Source: Procambarus clarkii
Lineage: Eukaryota; Arthropoda; Malacostraca; Decapoda; Cambaridae
Assembly (NCBI RefSeq): GCF_040958095.1
Contig: NC_091175.1
Location: 23,713,974 to 23,777,973 of the forward strand
Direction: 5' to 3'
DNA length: 64,000 nt
Below are positions 1 through 11,699 of the stretch, in pieces; positions within the stretch are counted from its first letter, which is position 1, and the number at the start of each line of letters is the position of its first letter. The position numbers and the translations under genes were made by a program. The notes below the pieces were generated by a model. The model had not been told where the DNA came from. It ran no database searches and was given only the letters and a program-made list of their open reading frames with translations.

Positions 1-955
1 ATCATCTAGGCCCGTCAACCCATCATCTAGGCCCGTCAACCCATCATCTAGGACCGTACACCCATCATCTAGGCCCATCAACCCATCATCTAGGACCATA
101 CACCCATCATCTAGGATCGTCAACCCATCATCTAGGACCGTACACCCATCATCTATTCCCGTCATCCCATCATCTAGGCCCGTCAACCCATCATCTAGGA
201 CCGTACACGTATCATCTAGGATCGTCAACCAATCATCTAGACCGTACACCAATCATCTATTCCCGTCATCCATCATCTAGGCCCGTCAACCCATCATCTA
301 GGACCGTCAACCCATCATCTAGGCCCGTCAACCCATCATCTAGGCCCGTCAACCCATCATCTAGGCCCGTCAACCCATCATCTAGGCCCGTCAACCCATC
401 ATCTAGGACCGTACACCCATCATCTAGGTCCGTCATCCCATCATCTAGGCCCGTCAACCCATCATCTAGGCCAATAAACCCATCATCTAGGACCATCAAC
501 CCATCATATAGGCCCGTATACCCATCATCTAGACCCGTCAACCCATCATCTAGGCCCGTACACCAATCATCTAGGCCCATCAACCCATCATCTAGGACCG
601 TACGCCCATCATCTAGACCCGTCAACCCATCATCTAGGCCCGTACACCAATCATCTAGGCCCGTCAACCCATCATCTAGGACCGTACGCCCATCATCTAG
701 ACCCGTCAACCCATCATCTAGGCCCGTACACCAATCATCTAGGCCCGTCAACCCATCATCTAGGACCGTACACCAATCATCTATTCCCGTCATCCCATCA
801 TCTAGGCCCGTCAACCCATCATCTTGGCCCGTCAACCCATCATCTAGGCCCGTCAACCCATCATCTAGGCCCGTCAACCCATCATCTAGGCCCGTCAACC
901 CATCATCTAGGCCCGTCAACCCATCATCTTGGACCGTACACCCATCATCTAGGCC
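1..955. repeat. 21-bp minisatellite, left part
   Basis: Tandem copies of a 21-bp unit of the form catcatctaggcccgtcaac, with two main variants (gcccgtcaac and gaccgtacac) that alternate irregularly. The array runs from the window edge, so its left end is not seen. Because 21 is a multiple of three, several frames stay open and give artificial proteins such as repeats of TGLDDGL; these are not genes. Confidence 0.95.
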
Positions 956-1223
956 AATTGCGTATATAGTCTCTTGAGGTTATCTTGAGGTAATTTCGGG
1001 GCTTTTTTTTAGTGTCCCCGCGGCCCGGTCCTCGATCAGGCCTCCACCCCCCAGGAAGCAGCCCGTGACAGCTGACTAACACCCAGGTACCTATTTTACT
1101 ACTAGGTAACAGGGGCATATTGTGAAAGAAACTCTGCCCATTGTTTCTCGCCGCGCCTGGGATCGAACCCAGGACCACAGGATTACAAGTCCAGCGTGCT
1201 GCCCGCTCGGCCGACCGGCTCCC
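956..1223 (-). mobile_element. tRNA-derived SINE inside the 21-bp array
   Basis: Read on the minus strand it starts with a tRNA-like head: an A-box-like region near 1205-1215, an anticodon loop containing TGT (threonine-like) and a B box ggttcgatccc near 1155-1165. A body follows (gaaacaatgggcagagtttc, then ggtacctgggtgttagtcag) and a tail ending in copies of tcaaga-like sequence. The minisatellite continues on both sides, so this is an insertion. The 5-bp word aggcc at 951-955 and 1224-1228 may be the target-site duplication, but it also belongs to the array unit. The same family recurs at 13115, 14940, 29188, 37459 and 50112. Confidence 0.85.
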
Positions 1224-1855
1224 AGGCCCGTCAATCCATCATTTACGACCGTACACCCATCATCTAGGACCGTCATCCATCATTTAGGCCCATCAACCCA
1301 TCATCTAGGACCGTACACCCATCATCTAGGCCCGTCAACACATCATCTAGGACCGTACGCCCATCATCTAGGACCGTACACCCATCATCTACGCCCGTCA
1401 ACCCATCATCTAGGCCCATCAACCCATCATCTAGGACCGTACACCCATCATCTAGGACGGTACACCCATCATCTAGGACCGTACACCCATCATCTAGACC
1501 CGTCAACCCATCATCTAGGCCCGTCAACCCATCATCTAGGACCGTGCACCCATCATCTAGGCCCGTCATCCCATCATCTAGGCCTAGCAACCCATCATCT
1601 AGGCCCGTACACCTATCATCTAGGCCCGTACACCTATCATCTAGGCCCATCAACCCATTATCTAGGACCGTCAACCCATCATCTAGGACTGTCAACCTTT
1701 CATCTAGGCCCGTCAACCCATCATCTAGGACCGTCAATCCATCATCAAGGGCCGTCAACCCATCATCAAGGGCCGTCAACCCATCATCTAGGGCCGTCAA
1801 CCCATCATCTAGAACCGTCAACCGAACATCAAGTACAGTTAACACACAAAGGATT
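1224..1855. repeat. 21-bp minisatellite, right part
   Basis: Continuation of the array at 1-955 after the SINE, with the same 21-bp period and variants. The last copies (about 1735-1855) are more diverged, as expected at an array edge. Confidence 0.93.
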
Positions 1856-2019
1856 GATAGTTTAAACATTAGTTTATTTAAATTCGGTAGAAGGTTCTTT
1901 CTATTTATGGTTCCCTAATAGAGGCAACCCATTAATGATATAATGTTACGAGGACAAGGAGAGGCGTACTTACTGGGCGCTTTTTTCTGATAGTTCCCTT
2001 CCCTTCCTCTGTGTACAGC

Positions 2020-4533
2020 TCTCTTGTTAACAATGGGGGTTACGATGGTGTTAGTGCTACTGATCAAGGTCTCTTGTTAACAATGCGGGGTTACGATGGT
2101 GTTAGTGCTACTGATCATGGTCTCTTGTTAACAATGAGGGTTACGATGGGGTTAGTGCTACTGATCAAGGTCTCTTGTTAACAATGGGGGTTACGATGGT
2201 GTTAGTGCTACTGATCAAGGTCTCTTGTTAACAATGCGGGGTTAGGATGGTGTTAGTGCTACTGATCAAGGTCTCTTGTTAACAATGCGGGGTTACGATG
2301 GTGTTAGTGCTACTGATCAAGGTCTCTTGTTAACAATGGGGGTTACGATGGTGTTAGTGCTACTGATCAAGGTCTCTTGTTAACAATGAGGGTTACGATG
2401 GAGTTAGTGCTACTGATCAGGAGGTCTCTTGTTAACAATCGGGGTTACGATGGGGTTAGTGCTACTGATCAGGGGGTCTCTTGTTAACAATGGGGGTTAC
2501 GATGGGGTTAGTGCTACTGATCAGGGGTCTCTTGTTAACAATGGGGGTTACGATGGTGTTAGTGCTACTGATCAGGGGGTCTCTTGTTAACAATGAGGGT
2601 TACGATGGGGTTAGTGCTACTGATCAGGAGGTCTCTTGTTAACAATGGGGATTACGATGGGGTTAGTGCTACTGATCAGGGGGTCTCTTGTTAACAATCC
2701 GGGTTACGATGGGGTTAGTGCTACTGATCAGGGGGTCTCTTGTTAACAATAGGGGTTACGATGGGGTTAGTGCTACTGATCAGGGGGTCTCTTGTTAACA
2801 ATGGGGGTTACGATGGGGTTAGTGCTACTGATCAGGGGGTCTCTTGTTAACAATGGGGGTTACGATGGGGTTAATGCTACTGATCAGGGGGTCTCTTGTT
2901 AACAATGGGGGTTACGATGGGGTTAATGCTACTGATCAGGGGGTCTCTTGTTAACAATGGGGGTTACGATGGGGTTAGTGCTACTGATCAGAGGGTCTCT
3001 TGTTAACAATGAGGGTTACGATGGGGTTAGTGCTATTGATCAGGAGGTCTCTTGTTAACAATGGGGGTTACGATGGGGTTAGTGCTACTGATCAGAGGGT
3101 CTCTTGTTAACAATGAGGGTTACGATGGGGTTAGTGCTATTGATCAGGAGGTCTCTTGTTAACAATGGGGATTACGGTGGGGTTAGTGCTACTGATCAGG
3201 GGGTCTCTTGTTAACAATCGGGGTTACGATGGGGTTAGTGCTACTGATCAGGGTCTTTTGTTAACAATGGGGGTTACGATGGGGTTAGTGCTACTGATCA
3301 GGGTCTCTTGTTAACAATGGGGGTTACGATGGTGTTAGTGCTACTGATCAGGGTCTCTTGTTAACAATGTGGGTTACGATGGGGTTAGTGCTACTGATCA
3401 GGGGGTCTCTTGTTAACAATGGGGGTTACGATGGGGTTAGTGCTACTGATCAGGGTCTCTTGTTAACAATGGGGGTTACGATGGGGTTAGTGCTACTGAT
3501 CAGGGGGTCTCTTGTTAACAATGGGGGTTACGATGGGGTTAGTGCTACTGATCAGGGGGTCTCTTGTTAACAATGGGGGTTACGATGGTGTTAATGCTAC
3601 TGATCAGGGGGTCTCTTGTTAACAATCGGGTTACGATGGGGTTAGTGCTACTGATCAGGGGGTCTCTTGTTAACAATAGGGGTTACGATGGGGTTAGTGC
3701 TACTGATCAGGGGGTCTCTTGTTAACAATAGGGGTTACGATGGGGTTAGTGCTACTGATCAGGGGGTCTCTTGTTAACAATTGGGGTTACGATGGGGTTA
3801 ATGCTACTGATCGGAGGGTCTCTTGTTAACAATGAGGGTTACGATGGGGTTAGTGCTATGATCAGGAGGTCTCTTGTTAACAATGGGGATTATGATGGGG
3901 TTAGTGCTACTGATCAGGGGGGTCTCTTGTTAACAATCGGGGTTACGATGGGGTTAGTGCTACTGATCAGGGTCTCTTGTTAACAATGGGGGTTACGATG
4001 GGGTTAGTGCTACTGATCAGGGTCTCTTGTTAACAATGGGGAATACGATGGTGTTAGTGCTACTGATCAGGGTCTCTTGTTAACAATGGGGGTTACGATG
4101 GGGTTAGTGCTACTGATCAGGGGGGTCTCTTGTTAACAATGGGGGTTACGATGGGGTTAGTGCTACTGATCAGGGTCTCTTGTTAACAATGGGGGTTACG
4201 ATGGGGTTAGTGCTACTGATCAGGGGGTCTCTTGTTAACAATGGGGGTTACGATGGGGTTAGTGCTACTGATCAGGGGGTCTCTTGTTAACAATGGGGGT
4301 TACGATGGTGTTAGTGCTACTGATCAGGGGGTCTCTTGTTAACAATGGGGGTTACGATGGGGTTAGTGCTACTGATCAGGGGGTCTCTTGTTAACAATGG
4401 GGGTTACGATGGGGTTAGTGCTACTGATCAGGGGGTCTCTTGTTAACAATGGGGGTTACGATGGGGTTAGTGCTACTGATCAGGGTCTCTTGTTAACAAT
4501 GGGGGTTACGATGGGGTTAGTGCTACTGATCAG
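2020..4533. repeat. ~52-bp minisatellite, about 48 copies
   Basis: A head-to-tail array of a 50-54 bp unit built from gtctcttgttaacaatgggg, then gttacgatggggttagtgct, then actgatcagggg. Length changes are confined to the G-run after actgatca. Copies differ by scattered substitutions and there are no unique spacers. Short frames inside are repeat artefacts. The flanking 1856-2019 holds no recognisable feature. Confidence 0.95.
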
Positions 4534-5219
4534 GATTTGATAGATATGTGATGAGCTTTGTGACAGTCTTGCGCTGGGTCACTGAGAAAGTAATGAGAGC
4601 GGAAATAGCTGTAAGAAAATATAAGGAGATAGTGATGAGTTTGGAGTTAATATGGTGATTGAGAGATGATACGGTGATAGATTTACAGTGAGAGAGCAGG
4701 TCATCAGATTGGTGATATTTAAAGAATTTGGTGACATTTGTGAAGGTTGACAAACTTGTTCCTGCAGTGAGGCGAGGATATAGGTCACTCACTGCTTGAC
4801 AGTCACCAAAACATTCAATAAGTCTCTAAGACTCACCAGACCACCAGGCCAACACACGCCGCCGACATACCTCAAGTCTCTTGGCCTCACCTCACCCGAA
4901 TTGAAGGTCATCCAATAATCTACACCGTCATGATAAGCTAATTATGGTTAATTATTAGTTTTAGGGCTCCTATAACGCGCGCGCGTGTGTGTGTGTGCTC
5001 TTAATATTTACACAATAAATGAGAAGCATAGAGGTATGGTGACAGATATATAACACATAATTATATATATATTGCTTTAAGTGATATATTGTAGTGATAA
5101 AGACGAGCCGAATGTTTTGCAAGTGTTTTCAGTTTGTTCGTCTGTGAGGCAGACATCGTCCAGCCTCGTGTAGAAATTGACCGGTTTTAGATGCAAAGCA
5201 AACTATTGTTGTTCACAAT
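4534..5219. other. No gene recognised
   Basis: AT-rich single-copy-looking sequence with a short mixed CG/TG dinucleotide patch near 4975-4998 and an AT patch near 5060. I see no coding signal. Confidence 0.5.
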
Positions 5220-5540
5220 GTTATGTCAATGTGGTGCAGTAATGTCAGTGTCTTGTAGTGAAGACAGTGTGTTGTAGTGATGTAAGTGTCTTGTAGTGAT
5301 GTCAGTGTGGTGTATAGTAATGTCAGTGTCTTGTAGTGACGTCAGTGAAGTGTAGTGATGTTAGTGTCTTGTAGTGATGTCAGTGTGGTGTAGTGATGTC
5401 AGTATGGTGTATTGATGTCAGTGTGGTGTAATGATATCAGTGTGGTGTAGTGATGTCAGTGTCTTGTAGTGATGTCAGTGTGGTGTAGTGAGGTCGGGAG
5501 GGGGAAAGAGATGTTGGTGTAGTGAAGTGATGTCAGTGTA
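5220..5540. repeat. Degenerate gtagtgatgtcagtgt array, left part
   Basis: Imperfect tandem copies of gtagtgatgtcagtgt followed by ggt or ctt, with a period of roughly 19-20 bp. The array is interrupted by the hairpin element at 5541 and resumes at 6003. Confidence 0.85.
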
Positions 5541-6002
5541 CAACCCGTTCTCGCACTTTCGTATAGTCAATATTGACTTACTAAATACGTGCATATGTGA
5601 CATACTTAACATACTAGTTTACCTTGAAAAGCTTCATAGAAAACACCGACCTTACCTAACCTTCTTAGTATGTTAAGATAAGCATCTTATTGCTTCGTAA
5701 TTACAATTATTACTTAACCTATTATAGGTATAGGTTAAGTAATAATTGTAATTACGAAGCAATAAGATGCTTATCTTAACATACTTATCTTAATATACTT
5801 AACCTATACCTATTACAGGTATAGGTTAAGTAATAATTGTAATTACGAAGCAGTAAGATGCTTATCTTAACAAACTAAGAAGGTTACGTAAGGTCGGTGT
5901 TTTCTATGAAGCTTTTCAAGGTAAACTAGTATGTTTAGTATGTCACATATGCACGTATTTAATAAGTCAATATTGACTGTAAGAAAGTGCGAGAACGGGT
6001 TG
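5541..6002. mobile_element. Hairpin (fold-back) MITE, 462 bp, 7-bp target duplication
   Basis: The termini are caacccgttctcgcactttc and its reverse complement. The two halves mirror each other almost to the centre, where short palindromic blocks around taggtataggttaagtaa repeat. The word cagtgta flanks both sides (5534-5540 and 6003-6009), a 7-bp target-site duplication inside the gtagtgatgtc array. It encodes nothing recognisable. Small frames at its two ends read the same peptide only because the arms are inverted copies. Confidence 0.88.
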
Positions 6003-6130
6003 CAGTGTAATGTAGTGATTTCGGGGAGGTGTAGTGATGGCGATTTGGTGTAGTGATGTCGGTGTAGCGTAGTGATGTCGGGGATGTGTAGTGAATTCGC
6101 GATGGTGTGGTGATGTAAGTCTGGCGGAGT
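6003..6130. repeat. Degenerate gtagtgatgtc array, right part
   Basis: Resumption of the array at 5220-5540 after the hairpin element, with diverged units such as gtagtgatgtcggtgt. Confidence 0.7.
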
Positions 6131-6691
6131 CAGGGTTGCCGGACACACATCAGGATGTTGACTTTTTCTCCTGTAGCACAGAGCATCACCTTCACTAGAC
6201 AGACATCACTCCACAGTGAGCATTTGACTAAGAGAATGGAATACGAAATGAATGGTGATAGAACCAGCGTTGCTGCTCAGAGTCGTAAAAAAAATCTCTA
6301 TTCAGTACAATTGCCGAAAGTGATGGCGATTGGCATCCTGCGACTAAAGCAAACAGGAAAAACCACTCCATGACGATCCATCTACCGACAAGCTCTCCAG
6401 CTTCTCCAGCTCTACCGACAAGCACTCCAGCTCCTCAGACTAATTCTACCCTGCCAGTCTTCAAGGTCCAGCATACTGAAGGTAAGTCTTCCTACTTCCT
6501 ACTGTGGTGGACTTTGAAAAAGAGTACCCCCAGCTCCAGATCAGAGTAAAGCCAAACCTCAGAGGAGAATATATTCTGAGGGCCCAAAGACGAGTCAGCC
6601 GTAACAATTCTGAAAAATTACAAAAAATGTGAGGAACTCAAGCCAGAGGATAAAGTAAAAAAAAACCATTATCCTCCACTATCCCATACAT

Positions 6692-7785
6692 ATGGCCCTA
6701 GATCATCTCGAAAAGCTGAACTATGTGGTGTCAGCAGAGAGATGCCTGGTAAAAACCACGAAGCTAGAAACCCGACAAGTCCTTCTCACAGTAAGAGGAT
6801 GGATCCCGGAGAAACTTGACCTTGTAATCTGGGGCGTGTTCCAACACAGGCCTTACACCCCAGAGCCCCTAAGATGCTTCAGATGTCAGAGATTTGGACA
6901 TCACAAAGATGGCTGCCAACGCCCAGTGAGGTGTGAAGTCTGCAGCCAGCCCCACGACACAAAAATATGTCTTGATTAACACAAGGCAAACCACCCTGTC
7001 CAAGCAAAGTGCTCAAATTGCTCCAAGGCACATCACGCCTGGAACTTGATATGCCCTGAAAGGCTCAAAAGGCTTCAAACGAACCACACCACGCCTACAC
7101 GCCTACAACGGAGCCAAAGCCCCCACCAAAACTTATACCAGCTCCCCTGCCTACTAAAGCTTCATGGAGTCTACCAAAACAAATTCAGGTAGAGGGGGGC
7201 ACACGGCCCTTCACCATCGGTCATGGGGAAGGGTGTGAAGGCCTCCGTCCAGGACAAAGGGATAGCTGGAGGCCACAAGCAAATTTTTCATAGCAGTCGC
7301 CTGCCCATTGCATCCAGTAAGCACACTGGGGGCAATAAGGGTAAGAGTAACAATTCCAGTGTCAAAGTGTCTACTGAGAAGGGTCAAAAAGTAACCAGGT
7401 GCCCAAACCTGCACAGCATTAAATAGTGCTCCCACACAATTGGACGCTCTCCAATTTGCGTCCAGTTGTGCTCAAAATTTTGGTCATGGAATTGGTCGAA
7501 AGTCTGCTGTCGATACACGGTATTATGCAAACCACAGAGACTAGGAAGACAATTGAGCACAAGCTCAAGAAATTCGAAAAAACAATATCCTCACCTTCAA
7601 GAACACAGGAAAGGAAACACTCCCCTAAAAAACAGATAGAGTCCTGTTTGTCTGAAAGGAACCTTGATGAGTCAATTTCAGGTCCACCAATATCTTCAAC
7701 ATCAATTGCAACTTCCATGGCGTGTTCATCAGACTCCATGGATACCACGGTAATATCAGTAAATTCCAAAAACCTAGAGATCTAA
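6692..7785 (+). pseudogene. LINE ORF1 (gag-like, CCHC zinc knuckles), broken
   Basis: The piece at 6692-6979 ends in two zinc-knuckle motifs, CFRCQRFGHHKDGC and CEVCSQPHDTKIC, followed by a stop. A third knuckle (CSNCSKAHHAWNLIC) lies just downstream in the same frame near 7008-7052. The segments 7223-7426 and 7426-7785 look like the lysine- and serine-rich C-terminal part of the same protein. Jockey- and I-group ORF1 proteins carry three such knuckles and bind element RNA. At least two stops or frame changes separate the pieces, so no intact protein can be made. Confidence 0.75.
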
Positions 7786-7789
7786 AGAT

Positions 7790-8774
7790 CCTACAATGGA
7801 ATGTGCACAAAATTGTAACACTTGCAATGCATAGCAGCAACCAAAGGCATAGACATCCTGATACTGCAGGAGAGCTTGCTTCGAGCCGGATTAGAACCTA
7901 AAATCTCAGGCTATCGAGGCTTCTTCCTTCCATGGATCAATGGGCAATCCAGGGGATGTGCAATCTATGTAAAATGAGACCTGATCTCAAAATCCATAAC
8001 CACCCCGCCCGATTGTGGAGCAGGGACAGAGGTAATGGGAGTATACAGTGAGCTAAGACACGACAAGCTTGAAGTGTTTAATGTGTACAGGTCCCCACAT
8101 GCTGAAATGGATCTCTCAGTGTTATTTGAGTTTGTTTGTTTTGTTGTTCTCAGTTTGACTGCATCAAACACATCATTTGTGGTGATTTTAATGCCCATCA
8201 TCGATTGACACTGGGCTCGAACACAACAAATGAGGCCGGCACTCACATTGTACATCAACTACACCAGCTTCCAGAAATCCGAATCCTAAACAAGAATGAA
8301 CCCACCCACATCCAAGGTGGTAGCTTAGACCTTACCTTCGTTTCAGCCTCCCTAAGAGATGCAGCAACGTGGTCAGTTGAGTCCACACTCACAAGCGACC
8401 ACTATGGGGTCCAAATTGATCTTAAGTTAGATCTACCCACCCCACCTCTGCCTCCATCTGAAGCCTGGAACTTTGCTCTAGCAAACTGGGACCAATTTCA
8501 AAACCTCATTTCAGAGTGGCAAAGAAACTATGTTGTTCCCGAAGACATTAATCAAGCCGAACAAGATTTTGTCAAAGAGATTCAAAGTGCAGCCAACCGC
8601 TCAATCCCACTGAAACCAGACACCACAAAGATCGTTGGTACTAGTTCGAACGTGTCAAAGAACTCAACCATAGACTTAACAGAACAAGAAAGCTATACAA
8701 AAAGCAGCCAAGTGACCGCAACAGAACCTTACTTTGTGAGATCAAGGAACATATGCATCAAGAGACCAGGCTAA
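7790..8774 (+). pseudogene. LINE endonuclease domain (EEP family), broken
   Basis: The reading shifts frame several times. Early pieces read ILQWNVHK and then IDILILQESLL, matching the N-terminal strands and the catalytic glutamate region of apurinic/apyrimidinic-type endonucleases. The later piece (8136-8774) contains IICGDFNAHH and LTSDHYGVQI, the GDFN and SDH signatures of the active site. This domain nicks target DNA for target-primed reverse transcription. Stops at about 7976 and in the 8100 region make it non-functional. Confidence 0.8.
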
Positions 8775-8879
8775 TAAAAGAACAAAAGTGGCTGAAATAG
8801 TGTTCACATCTGAATGAACACACCTCTCTTGGAGAGATGTGGGAGAAAATCCACCGTGCCAAAGGAAATAAAACACCTA

Positions 8880-9990
8880 AAGCTCCTCACCCCAAGGATC
8901 CTTAACAGGAAGTCGAAGCACTGGAAACCAGGTTTGCAGAAAGAGCAGCCAGCAATCAGCTTCCACCAGATGTATTAGCAGTGCAGACAGGATTAGAGGA
9001 AGAAAGGTGGCACATAATCCTTAAATCATGTGCAGAAGTCTCTGACACTAATGCCTCTTTCACACTGGACAAACTCAATCGGGCTAAGAAAAACTCCAAG
9101 GATACATCCCCGGAGACGACAAAATAAACTAGAAAATTATTAGAAATCTCGGCCCAGAGGGAGACGCTGCATACCTAAGGTTAATTAATTTAGCCTGGAC
9201 TTTTCAAACTAGATCTACAGCTTGGTATAAAGTAGACATAGTGCTGATCCCAACACCCAAAGATCCAGCTAATCCCAACACCCAAAGATCCAGCTAATCC
9301 CAGGCCCATCTCTCTCCAAAGCTGTGCAGCCAAGATGGCTAACAGAATGGCACTCTACAGACTTGAGTGGAAAATGCCTAAACTGCACCATGATATGTAT
9401 GCCTATAGAAGAGGGGTTGGCACAGTGGAATGTATTACAACTCTGTTAGCCCACTTGAATGACAGACCAGAAATGCTGATATTCCTGGACCTGGAGAAAG
9501 CTTTTGAACTGGCTAGCGCCCTAGGTATTCTTTGCTACCTCATCGATAAAGAGGTCAAAGGCAACCTGCTCTCCTGGACCAAAAACTGTCTCACAAGCAG
9601 AGAAGCAAGAGTAAAACTTCATGGCACAGTCTCTGAGTACAAAAGACATGAAAATGGTACACTACAAGGAGGCATTCTCAGCCCTCTTCTCTTGAACTGT
9701 TTAATGGAAAGAATAATGAGGTTGAAACTCCCACATCACTGCAGGCTGATAACTACGCGGACGACTTTGTCATCATCATAAAAGGAAGGGATGCGGCGCG
9801 CCTTCCACCCAAATGCTTAGACTGCATCAGTAAAGAGGCAAAACAGATTGGTATCAAACTCAACCCCACAAAGACAAAAGCCATGCCCATAAAAATAGCG
9901 AAGCCCAACATCCAATTCACAGTACAGGGTCATCCAATTGAATGGGTGGACACTTATCAGTATCTTGGAATAATCCTGGACACACACATG
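8880..9990 (+). pseudogene. LINE reverse transcriptase, frameshifted
   Basis: The segment 9335-9781 reads a RT fingers/palm region with FLDLEKAFE (motif A) and GTLQGGILSPLLLN (motif B). The catalytic box YADDFV appears only in another frame near 9757-9775, so a frameshift separates motifs B and C. Upstream, RPISLQSCAAK sits close to the duplicated 27-bp stretch. The order and spacing fit a LINE RT of the same element as the neighbouring endonuclease and RNase H. Confidence 0.82.
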
Positions 9991-9997
9991 AATTTTA

Positions 9998-11000
9998 ATG
10001 CTGAGGTCACTTACTTATGAGAGCGTAATGCGGCCGGCAATCCTCAGGTCGCCAACCTCCCTCTCTGGAGGAGCCAATCTGCAAGTCCTTTATACATACT
10101 CTGTACAGGCAGTCAGATTAGTGATCGACTATGCCACACCTGCACTCACAAGTCTATCACACCAACAGTGGAAAAAGCTTGAAGTTGTCCAAAGTAATGC
10201 TATTAGAGCCGCACTGGAGCCCCAGTGTGGACCAGAATTGAAACTCTAAGCCTGGAAACGGGTTTGGCCTCTCTTCAAGAAAGAATATCACAAAGAACTG
10301 CTGTAATTATCAGTAAGATAATTATTTCTTCTGATCCAATCCCAGTACGGTTTGGACTTGGCCAAAACAATGGAAACTCTTGGGCTGCCAGAGCAGGAAA
10401 TGTGCTAAACAGATTACATTTAAAATGCATGATTCTTGATAGAGAGGGTGATCAACCACACCCAAAATACACTTCTTCTGTACCACGGGAAGAGCCTACC
10501 TTCAAAATAGTAATAGAAAGTCTCCCAATGAAAGAGGCTGCCTATGATCCAACAATCCTAAGGCGCATTATAGAAAATAAAATGTATAGCATTGCAGCAG
10601 AAGAAGCCACCCACATCTTCACAGACGGATTGGTTGGCTCAGAATATGAGACTGCTGGCGCTGCTCTTTGCACAGCCAGCGTACAGGCATATTGGAGACT
10701 GGGAGGACTAGTATCATCAACCCAAACCGAGTTTTTTGCCATATAACAGGCATTTGCATACGTGATTGCACAAAACAATCAAAAACCAATCATACACACA
10801 GACTCAAAAGGTGCACTTCAAATATTAGGACAAAAACAGTGGAAAGATAACGTGGGGAAATAATTACCACCATTTCGTATCTTGGAGCAGTTGCTAAAGG
10901 CAAAGGACTCAACATAACTGGATCCCATCCCATGTTCGAATCCCATTAAATGAGAAAGCCGATGAAATTGCTAAATTGGCAACTCGTCATCCAGTGATAC
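9998..11000 (+). pseudogene. LINE RT thumb and RNase H domain, broken
   Basis: The piece 9998-10249 and its overlap into 10225-10746 give the thumb/connection region. RNase H follows: IFTDGLVG (first aspartate), TQTEFFAI (glutamate), then after a stop HTDSKGALQIL (second aspartate), and near 10950 NEKADEIAKLA (last aspartate). All four acidic positions can be traced, but in more than one frame. RNase H would remove template RNA during reverse transcription. Confidence 0.8.
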
Positions 11001-11197
11001 ATAAAACAATTCATCCCAGTCTATAGAACATAAAAAAACATCATCACTAAAAAACTCTCACACCTCAACAAAGCCTACCTACACCAGAGAGTAGCAGAAG
11101 GTTCGCCCTTTGCAATATGGTGTCTTCAGGCAACCAAATTAGGAAGGTTAAATATCCCAAGAGGAATCCACAGGGAAATAGCAGTTAGGTTATATAG

Positions 11198-11350
11198 ATG
11201 CAGGCGATGAGTCACAATAACGTGGCTAAAGTATGTTGACCAGACCACACACTAGAAAGTGAAGGGACGACGACGTTTCGGTCCGGACTGGACCATTCTT
11301 AAGTCGATTGAGAATGGACGACGACGAAACGTCGTCGTCCCTTCACTTTC
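11198..11350. mobile_element. 153-bp hairpin element with 11-bp target duplication
   Basis: The 11-bp word aggttatatag flanks the insert at 11187-11197 and 11351-11361, a clear target-site duplication. The 3' half is a hairpin: gaaagtgaagggacgacgac is answered by its near complement at the right end, around a gtttcggtccgg...ccattctt loop. The 5' part (atgcaggcgatgagtcacaa) is not inverted. The LINE reading resumes immediately after it. A diverged relative (gacgacgttttggtgcttcc) lies in intron 2 of the ALF-like gene near 40660. Confidence 0.85.
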
Positions 11351-11699
11351 AGGTTATATAGACTATGTCTAGGTTACAGATGCAACTGGGAGATTGGTGA
11401 ACCCCGACAGAGAGAGTGCATCTTCTGCCAAACTGTCACAGAAAAGCCATTACTTCACTATCTTCTGGAATGTGAACCAACCAACAACCTTAGAAAATCT
11501 TTAAGAGTCCCTGATTCTTGCAGTAACCACCCTGAAGCCATCAACACAGCCACTCTTCTGGTCAACAATGGTGTCCAGCAGCTGGACACACGCATAAAGA
11601 CTGTCAAGCAGTATCCTCCCCCGCGATAACACTGCCTTGAAGGAGTCAATGAGCCCCAGAATGTCAATTAGAGCCTCCCTATGTTGGAGAAACTTCTGG

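Noticed and set aside
266..919. Long minus-strand frame of repeating TGLDDGL
   Set aside because: It is a 21-bp minisatellite; the period is a multiple of three, so frames remain open without coding function.
2020..4533. Regular direct repeats resembling a CRISPR array
   Set aside because: Units are contiguous with no unique spacers, the genome is eukaryotic, and no cas-type genes are near.
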